Source: Haemophilus parainfluenzae | Lineage (GTDB): Bacteria; Pseudomonadota; Gammaproteobacteria; Enterobacterales; Pasteurellaceae | Length of the DNA stretch: 64,000 nucleotides | Reading direction: 5' to 3' | Assembly: GCF_014931375.1 (NCBI RefSeq) | Contig: NZ_CP063117.1 | Location: 248,001-312,000 of the forward strand | Shown here: positions 59,840-64,000 of the stretch, one piece after another | How positions within the stretch are numbered: the first letter of the stretch is position 1 | Layout of the letters: each line of letters starts with the position of its first letter | Position numbers and translations under genes: made by a program | Notes under the pieces: generated by a model | Database searches by the model: none | What the model saw: the letters and a program-made list of their open reading frames with translations, nothing else | Told to the model about the DNA's origin: nothing

Positions 59840-59855
59840 TGCGACCATTATCGCA
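59840..59855 (+). promoter_or_regulatory. CRP-S site between uvrA and ssb
   Basis: TGCGA-CCATTA-TCGCA matches the CRP-S core exactly. It lies about 110 bases before the ssb start. ssb belongs to the competence regulon in H. influenzae, which supports the call. Confidence 0.8.
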
Positions 59856-59866
59856 TATTTCAATAT

Positions 59867-59882
59867 CTGTGCAAATATCCAG
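59867..59882. promoter_or_regulatory. LexA-box candidate between uvrA and ssb
   Basis: CTGT-GCAAATAT-CCAG matches CTGT-N8-ACAG at seven of eight core positions, with an AT-rich spacer. The uvrA-ssb intergenic region carries an SOS box in E. coli as well. Confidence 0.65.
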
Positions 59883-59963
59883 TTAATTTTTATGGATCTT
59901 TTGTTTCTTTTAAGGCAAAATAGCCAAAATTTTTCATCTTATTTCTAAAATATAGAGGATTCT

Positions 59964-60431
59964 ATGGCAGGTATTAATAAAGTAATCATCGTAGGTAATT
60001 TAGGTAATGATCCTGAAATCCGCACGATGCCAAATGGCGAAGCGGTAGCGAATATCAGCGTGGCAACAAGTGAAAGCTGGACAGATAAAAACACGGGCGA
60101 ACGTCGTGAAGTCACCGAATGGCACCGTATCGTGTTATATCGTCGTTTAGCGGAAATTGCGGGTCAATACTTACGCAAAGGTTCACAAGTTTATGTTGAA
60201 GGTCGTTTAAAAACCCGTAAATGGCAAGATAACAACGGCCAAGATCGTTACACCACTGAAATCCAGGGTGATAACTTACAAATGTTAGGTGGTCGTAATC
60301 AAGAGATGGGCGGTTATACACCTGCGCAATCAGCACCACAACCAAGCTATCAATCTCGTCCAGCACAATCTGCGCCAGCGCCACAAGCTGAGCCACCAAT
60401 GGACGCATTTGATGACAACATTCCATTCTAA
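59964..60431 (+). CDS. ssb: Single-stranded DNA-binding protein
   Basis: SSB coats single strands in replication, repair and incoming DNA during transformation. The 155-residue protein has the OB fold ([21 protein letters not shown] in part; [28 protein letters not shown] in part), a Gln/Pro/Ala-rich tail from about 112 and the acidic tip [10 protein letters not shown] that binds partner proteins. The tip reads DDNIPF rather than the usual DDDIPF. GAGG-type sequence lies before the ATG. It is under a CRP-S site and a possible LexA box. Confidence 0.98.
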   Translation: MAGINKVIIVGNLGNDPEIRTMPNGEAVANISVATSESWTDKNTGERREVTEWHRIVLYRRLAEIAGQYLRKGSQVYVEGRLKTRKWQDNNGQDRYTTEIQGDNLQMLGGRNQEMGGYTPAQSAPQPSYQSRPAQSAPAPQAEPPMDAFDDNIPF

Positions 60432-60460
60432 ATTGTATTAATACAAGATTATCTATACGA

Positions 60461-60492
60461 AGAGAGACCTTTCATTGAAAGGTCTCTTTTTT
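60461..60492 (+). terminator. Terminator after ssb
   Basis: AGAGACCTTTC-ATT-GAAAGGTCTCT followed by TTTTT; an 11-bp perfect stem. Confidence 0.92.
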
Positions 60493-60536
60493 ATCTCTCA
60501 TTTTGACATCAATTATTCGTGCGCCTGCACTAAAAC

Positions 60537-60559
60537 GCAATAAATATTCAATTTATTGC
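60537..60559. repeat. Inverted repeat in the ssb / unknown-gene interval
   Basis: GCAATAAAT-ATTCA-ATTTATTGC is a perfect 9-bp dyad, about 160 bases before the next gene. It could be an operator. No T-run follows. Confidence 0.5.
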
Positions 60560-60717
60560 ACAGCATCCGAATCTAATATATCTTTATTTGAATACTGGAA
60601 AATAGTATAGATATCAAGGAGAACATTTCTTAGATGGGCAACATCACTCTAATCAGGAAAAAGAAAACGATGTATCTTTGCTTTATTTCCTTTGAACATC
60701 TTCAGGAGTAAGAATAT

Positions 60718-61308
60718 ATGGAAAATTTTAAACAAATCCTTTCGAAATTATCTGTTATTTTTTTATTATTCTATTCGCAAAATATATTTTCCATGACACA
60801 AACCGAAATCCAATTGGAAAAAGCTTATTTAGCAGAAATGATTGATATGGCATCTGAAATTATGGAGAAAAAACAATCTATTGATCCTGATTCATTGCAA
60901 TATAAACGTAGGAATATCAAGGTTTTTACTCATACAAACATGAAAAACGGTTATACAAGCTACACTTTGGAAAAATCAAAAGTTCATTTGGTTGTACCTA
61001 AAGAGTTAAAACAGAATACAAAACTTAATCTCTATTGGGATGAAAGCAAAGGTTCAATAAATATCCTATTTGACAAAGATGAATTGACAAAATACTTTCA
61101 TCTGAATCTTAAAAAAAGTGAGGAAAAATCAGAAACACTGAAAACGGTTTTTGATGAGACCATATATTTTTTCACTTCCTATGAATTTTCTATCGATAAA
61201 TACCCTAACGTTACCATTGAGTTTCGTCTCTACCATTCACCTGGTACGACATTCAGATTGGACTACCCGACTGAATTTACGCGGATTTTGATTTATAGAA
61301 AAATGTAA
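60718..61308 (+). CDS. Exported protein of unknown function
   Basis: I do not recognise this 196-residue protein. It has a basic start and hydrophobic segment (residues about 8-25, LSKLSVIFLLFYSQNIFS), a likely signal peptide cleaving near FSMTQ. The mature part is mixed alpha/beta and rich in Lys, Glu and Tyr, with no Cys and no repeat. AGGAG lies before the ATG. The gene is AT-rich, has no uptake core, and no obvious terminator follows before the next transporter gene. A periplasmic location is inferred. Confidence 0.75.
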   Translation: MENFKQILSKLSVIFLLFYSQNIFSMTQTEIQLEKAYLAEMIDMASEIMEKKQSIDPDSLQYKRRNIKVFTHTNMKNGYTSYTLEKSKVHLVVPKELKQNTKLNLYWDESKGSINILFDKDELTKYFHLNLKKSEEKSETLKTVFDETIYFFTSYEFSIDKYPNVTIEFRLYHSPGTTFRLDYPTEFTRILIYRKM

Positions 61309-61528
61309 CAGACGATGTTTCCTTATACCGTTTCTAACTTAGGCGACATTGTTCAACCACCGACCGCACTTTGCCCTCAAAAAAAGAACCTAAACACCTA
61401 ATTTGAAGTACGAATTATTATTCAATTTCGTTATAACTAAAAATCAGTACATATATTTAACAATTCTTTCGGTTTTGCTATGTGGTTTGCTACATTTTTA
61501 CCGTCTTATTTTTACTAGAGGTACAACT

Positions 61529-62323
61529 ATGCAGCATCGCGATCTTTATCCCCACGAAATCTTACAAGATGTTATTGATAAAAGTTATGCTAAGTCGCAA
61601 GGACACCTAAAAACACTTTCTATTTTAAGTTTTTTAGGTGGCGGCTATGTGAGTTTTGGTTATATGGCCTATTTAAAAGTCGTGAGCGGTATTCCTCCAG
61701 AGTGGAGTGGGCTATCAACATTACTTGGTGCGGCCGTGTTTCCTATTTGTTTGATTTGTATTCTGATCGGTGGTGGTGAATTAGCCACGGGAAATATGAT
61801 GATGATGGCATTAGGCCGTTTAACAAAAAGAGTAAGCCTCAAAAAATTATTTCGTAACTGGATTGTAGTGAGTTTGGGCAACCTGCTCGGTGCGCTGTTT
61901 ATGGCCTATTTCTTAGGGCATTATGTCGGTTTATCAGAAGGTGCAGCCTCTGCTAAAACCATTGCTATCGCCGAGGCTAAAGTGCAAATGGATTTTGGTC
62001 GCGCCTTTGTTTCTGCCATTGCCTGTAACTGGATGGTCTGCATGGGTATTTGGTTCTATTTCGGTGCCAAACAAACCTCCGGTCGTATCCTAGCCATATG
62101 GTTCCCAGTGATGATTTTTGTGCTTATCGGATTACAGCACTTTGTCGCCAATATGTTTATTATTCCTGCCGGGATTTTTGCTGGTGCTAATGTGACTTGG
62201 AGCCAATTCTTCTTCAATATGATTCCTGTCTTTTTAGGCAATGTTACCGGTGGTGCAGCATTTGTCGGTGCGTCTTATCTTTACGCCTATCGTCACTTAT
62301 TAAAAGAAGATTATTGTATTTAG
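61529..62323 (+). CDS. Formate/nitrite transporter family protein
   Basis: This 264-residue FNT-family channel starts at ATG 61529 (MQHRDLYPHEIL), seven bases after AGAGG; a longer open frame upstream has no ribosome-binding site. Six membrane segments are visible, with family motifs GGELATGNMMMMALG, FRNWIVVSLGNLLGALF, HFVANMFIIPAGIF and NMIPVFLGNVTGG. It is diverged from the focA product in this window. Substrate could be formate, nitrite, lactate or another small anion. No metabolic gene lies next to it. Confidence 0.9.
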   Translation: MQHRDLYPHEILQDVIDKSYAKSQGHLKTLSILSFLGGGYVSFGYMAYLKVVSGIPPEWSGLSTLLGAAVFPICLICILIGGGELATGNMMMMALGRLTKRVSLKKLFRNWIVVSLGNLLGALFMAYFLGHYVGLSEGAASAKTIAIAEAKVQMDFGRAFVSAIACNWMVCMGIWFYFGAKQTSGRILAIWFPVMIFVLIGLQHFVANMFIIPAGIFAGANVTWSQFFFNMIPVFLGNVTGGAAFVGASYLYAYRHLLKEDYCI

Positions 62324-62353
62324 TAAATGAAAATCTGCCCGCACTTTGGCGTG

Positions 62354-62390
62354 AAAAAGGTCTTTTGAAATGTCAAAAGGCCTTTTATTC
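62354..62390 (+). terminator. Terminator after the FNT transporter gene
   Basis: AAAGGTCTTTTGA-AATG-TCAAAAGGCCTTT (arms pair with one G-T) followed by TATTC. Confidence 0.8.
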
Positions 62391-62435
62391 TCTCTAAAAT
62401 GTATTGAATCGCCTTTTAATTACCCTTTCTTAAAT

Positions 62436-62458
62436 AGTGTAAAGTTGCACTTTACACT
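62436..62458. promoter_or_regulatory. Perfect 23-bp palindrome upstream of the Tli4-like gene
   Basis: AGTGTAAAGT-TGC-ACTTTACACT has 10-bp arms with no mismatch. The 10-mer TTTACACTAA at its right end (62451-62460) recurs exactly at 62541-62550, just before the ribosome-binding site. It looks like an operator. The spacing (TGTAAA-N7-TTTACA) is one base too long for a TyrR box. Confidence 0.7.
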
Positions 62459-62562
62459 AAAAGCATGTAAACTCATCTATTAAGATCAATATGGAAAGAA
62501 AAGTGTTAGCAGAATTTCCATATTATTTAGCATCTTCAAATTTACACTAAGGAAGAGATCAC

Positions 62563-63636
62563 ATGCCGAAGATGAAAATTTCTAGACTGATGTTTTATAG
62601 CACTGTTTTGACTAGTGTTATGTTGTCTTCTTGCAGTCAACACGCCCAAACCCACTCAACAGTAGAAAATACAGCAAGCAATTATGCTCAAAATGCGGCA
62701 ACGTATTGGACTGAACAGCCATTTTGTAGTGGGCGTTACCAAATTAACTTACCATCTAACCGTATAAGTGGGACTGGTTGGCTTAAATACAATGGTTGGC
62801 AGATAAGAGTGCGACCAGATTATTGGAATCTGAAAGTAGAATCCGCATTAGAGGTTAAAGAAAAAGGATATAATGGAAACGAGAGTTTTATAGAGTACCG
62901 CACGGTTATTCCTAATAAAGCGATAGCGATGGTCACACAGGCTCCTGGTTCATGGGAACACGCGGTGTCAAAGCATCTAAAAGGCATGATCTATTATGTC
63001 AATTTCTATTTCAAGTTAGGTAAGAATGATGCCTATTCCATTCAAACTCTTTCAAGCATTATGCCTGTCAACGGCAAAGCTCCCCCAAACCTTAAGCAAC
63101 TGGAAAAAAGTAAAGCAGATGAAGCTATTAGTCGTATACGGAATGATTTTTTCGACAAGCTGAGAGATCGTAAAGATACTGAAATGCCACAGCAACAAGG
63201 TGTCTGTTTAACAGAAGGATTTATTGCCGATAAGGGAACCGAGCCGTTTTTTGGCAGTGCGGGAATCAAAATCAAAGACTATAAAGACGTTTATGCCGAG
63301 CTGACGACAGGTGGATCTTTGGAGGAAGGTGATAAACCGCTATTAGAACGCGATCTTTTCGTTAAAGATAGTGCTTTAGATAAACTCTTCTCATGGGCGA
63401 AATACAGCACCATCCGTAAAGGAAAGCGCGATATTAATGGTATGGCAGGTAATGAAAAATTGGTGAAATGGCAAGGAAATCGATATCTATTTATTTGGGA
63501 AAAAGAGGATGGCAGTGTGAGATTTAAGATGACTTTCGGTGCTAATGAGAAAAATACCAAGGGTTCGCCACTCAGTGAGAAAGAGGCTTTAAGCGCTTGG
63601 GATGCAATATTGCCAACATTGAAAAAACGACTTTAA
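62563..63636 (+). CDS. Tli4-like type VI immunity lipoprotein (putative)
   Basis: This 357-residue protein has a lipoprotein signal with lipobox MLSSCS (Cys at about 23). The C-terminal half resembles Tli4 immunity proteins, which protect against Tle4 phospholipase effectors of type VI secretion: CLTEGFIADKGTEPFFGSAG, then RKGKRDINGMAGNEKL and NRYLFIWEKEDGSVRFKMTF (parts). A periplasmic site fits, since such effectors act there. No effector or VgrG gene is complete in the window; the next gene begins at the right edge. AAGGAAG precedes the ATG. Family call is by eye. Confidence 0.7.
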   Translation: MPKMKISRLMFYSTVLTSVMLSSCSQHAQTHSTVENTASNYAQNAATYWTEQPFCSGRYQINLPSNRISGTGWLKYNGWQIRVRPDYWNLKVESALEVKEKGYNGNESFIEYRTVIPNKAIAMVTQAPGSWEHAVSKHLKGMIYYVNFYFKLGKNDAYSIQTLSSIMPVNGKAPPNLKQLEKSKADEAISRIRNDFFDKLRDRKDTEMPQQQGVCLTEGFIADKGTEPFFGSAGIKIKDYKDVYAELTTGGSLEEGDKPLLERDLFVKDSALDKLFSWAKYSTIRKGKRDINGMAGNEKLVKWQGNRYLFIWEKEDGSVRFKMTFGANEKNTKGSPLSEKEALSAWDAILPTLKKRL

Positions 63637-63974
63637 ACAAGGGACTACTGCAGTTAAATTGAAGTAAAAATACAAGCGGTCAAGTTTTGAAGAGCATTTG
63701 CAAAAACACCTCAAAATTTGACCGCTCTTTTAAATCAAAAGCCTTCAAAACTTAGCGCATTGAGATTTTTATTATTAGTATTAAATTAAAAAAATCTAAT
63801 GTGGCTTGCCTTGGAAATAATTGTAGAGATCCAATTGAAGAATGGATAAACTGAAATCATCAGCAATTTTCGAAAATCTTCAGTTAGAGATGTAAAAGAC
63901 CTGTCTCAATTTAGTCGCAAATCAACCTTATTTTAAATACTCGCCAAATAGCATGCACAAAGAGGAAAGTTACA
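63637..63974. other. Intergenic region at the right end
   Basis: About 340 AT-rich bases. They hold the terminator-like inverted pair of the Tli4-like gene (63672-63732) and, at the far end, AGAGGAAAG as a ribosome-binding site for the next gene. Between them I see no open frame of note, no strong promoter and no RNA gene. Confidence 0.6.
63672..63732 (+). terminator. Terminator-like inverted pair after the Tli4-like gene
   Basis: AGCGGTCAAGTTTTG and CAAAATTTGACCGCT are opposed across a long loop and followed by CTTTTAAA. The left arm begins ACAAGCGGT, the uptake core of the Apl group of Pasteurellaceae, not the Hin core used elsewhere in the window. Confidence 0.55.
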
Positions 63975-64000
63975 ATGGCTATTTTTAACAAATTTCAACG
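63975..64000 (+). CDS. Start of an unidentified gene (partial)
   Basis: ATG with AGAGGAAAG about eight bases upstream, reading MAIFNKFQ before the window ends. Too short to identify. Its place after a Tli4-like immunity gene makes it worth checking for a type VI effector or another immunity copy. Confidence 0.4.

Noticed and set aside
61403..61528. Longer FNT transporter start with an extra hydrophobic N-terminus.
   Set aside because: No ribosome-binding site; AGAGG lies directly before ATG 61529, and FNT proteins have no such extension.
62436..62458. TyrR box reading of the palindrome.
   Set aside because: TyrR needs TGTAAA-N6-TTTACA; here the spacer is seven bases, and the downstream gene has no aromatic amino acid role.

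Overview
The window is chromosomal DNA from a Pasteurellaceae bacterium, most likely Haemophilus and probably a Haemophilus parainfluenzae-like species. Three things point there. I counted about 51 copies of the 9-base Hin-type DNA uptake signal (AAGTGCGGT or its complement). There are close homologues of Haemophilus genes such as protein E, oapA/oapB and comEA. Several gene neighbourhoods match my recollection of H. influenzae Rd (relA-rlmD-recO-oapB-oapA-epmB-efp; focA-pflB-pflA-protein E; tig-clpP-clpX-secE-nusG; brnQ/nhaA; uvrA/ssb). Species assignment is inference; no search was run.

Layout. 1-6.5 kb: relA (cut by the window edge), rlmD, recO, oapB, oapA, epmB, and divergent efp, the substrate of EpmB. 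6.6-11.3 kb: adhesin protein E and the anaerobic pyruvate formate-lyase group pflA, pflB, focA. 11.4-16.4 kb: competence protein ComEA with a near-ideal CRP-S (Sxy-dependent) site, YbjQ-like protein, rdgB, a DUF305 protein behind a MerR-type metal promoter, ispH, lspA, glmU. 16.6-27 kb: pyrG, a family 2 glycosyltransferase, a DUF4153 membrane protein, eno, a small DUF2251-like gene, a YigB-like phosphatase, ygiB-ygiC and an iron-type alcohol dehydrogenase. 27-33.5 kb: rplA, rplK (with an L1-binding leader), nusG, secE, clpX, clpP, tig, kbp. 33.6-46.6 kb: ypfJ, ileS, ribF, murJ, rpsT, rnr, rlmB, brnQ, nhaA.

46.6-53.8 kb is the main accessory region. It holds a fused GT25-GT2 glycosyltransferase, a DUF2827-type putative glycosyltransferase, and a 1438-residue trimeric autotransporter whose stalk carries about 28 copies of a 14-residue Ser/Ala repeat. 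It is nearly free of uptake signals. My best candidate for an undescribed system is a serine-rich trimeric adhesin with neighbouring glycosyltransferases; the functional link is inference.

54.2-60.4 kb: emrA-emrB efflux, then uvrA and ssb diverging from a shared region with a LexA-box candidate and a CRP-S site. 60.7-64 kb: a secreted protein I do not recognise, a second formate/nitrite-family transporter, a lipoprotein resembling type VI immunity protein Tli4 preceded by a perfect 23-bp palindrome, and the first 26 bases of another gene. No rRNA, tRNA, insertion sequence, prophage or CRISPR array was seen.
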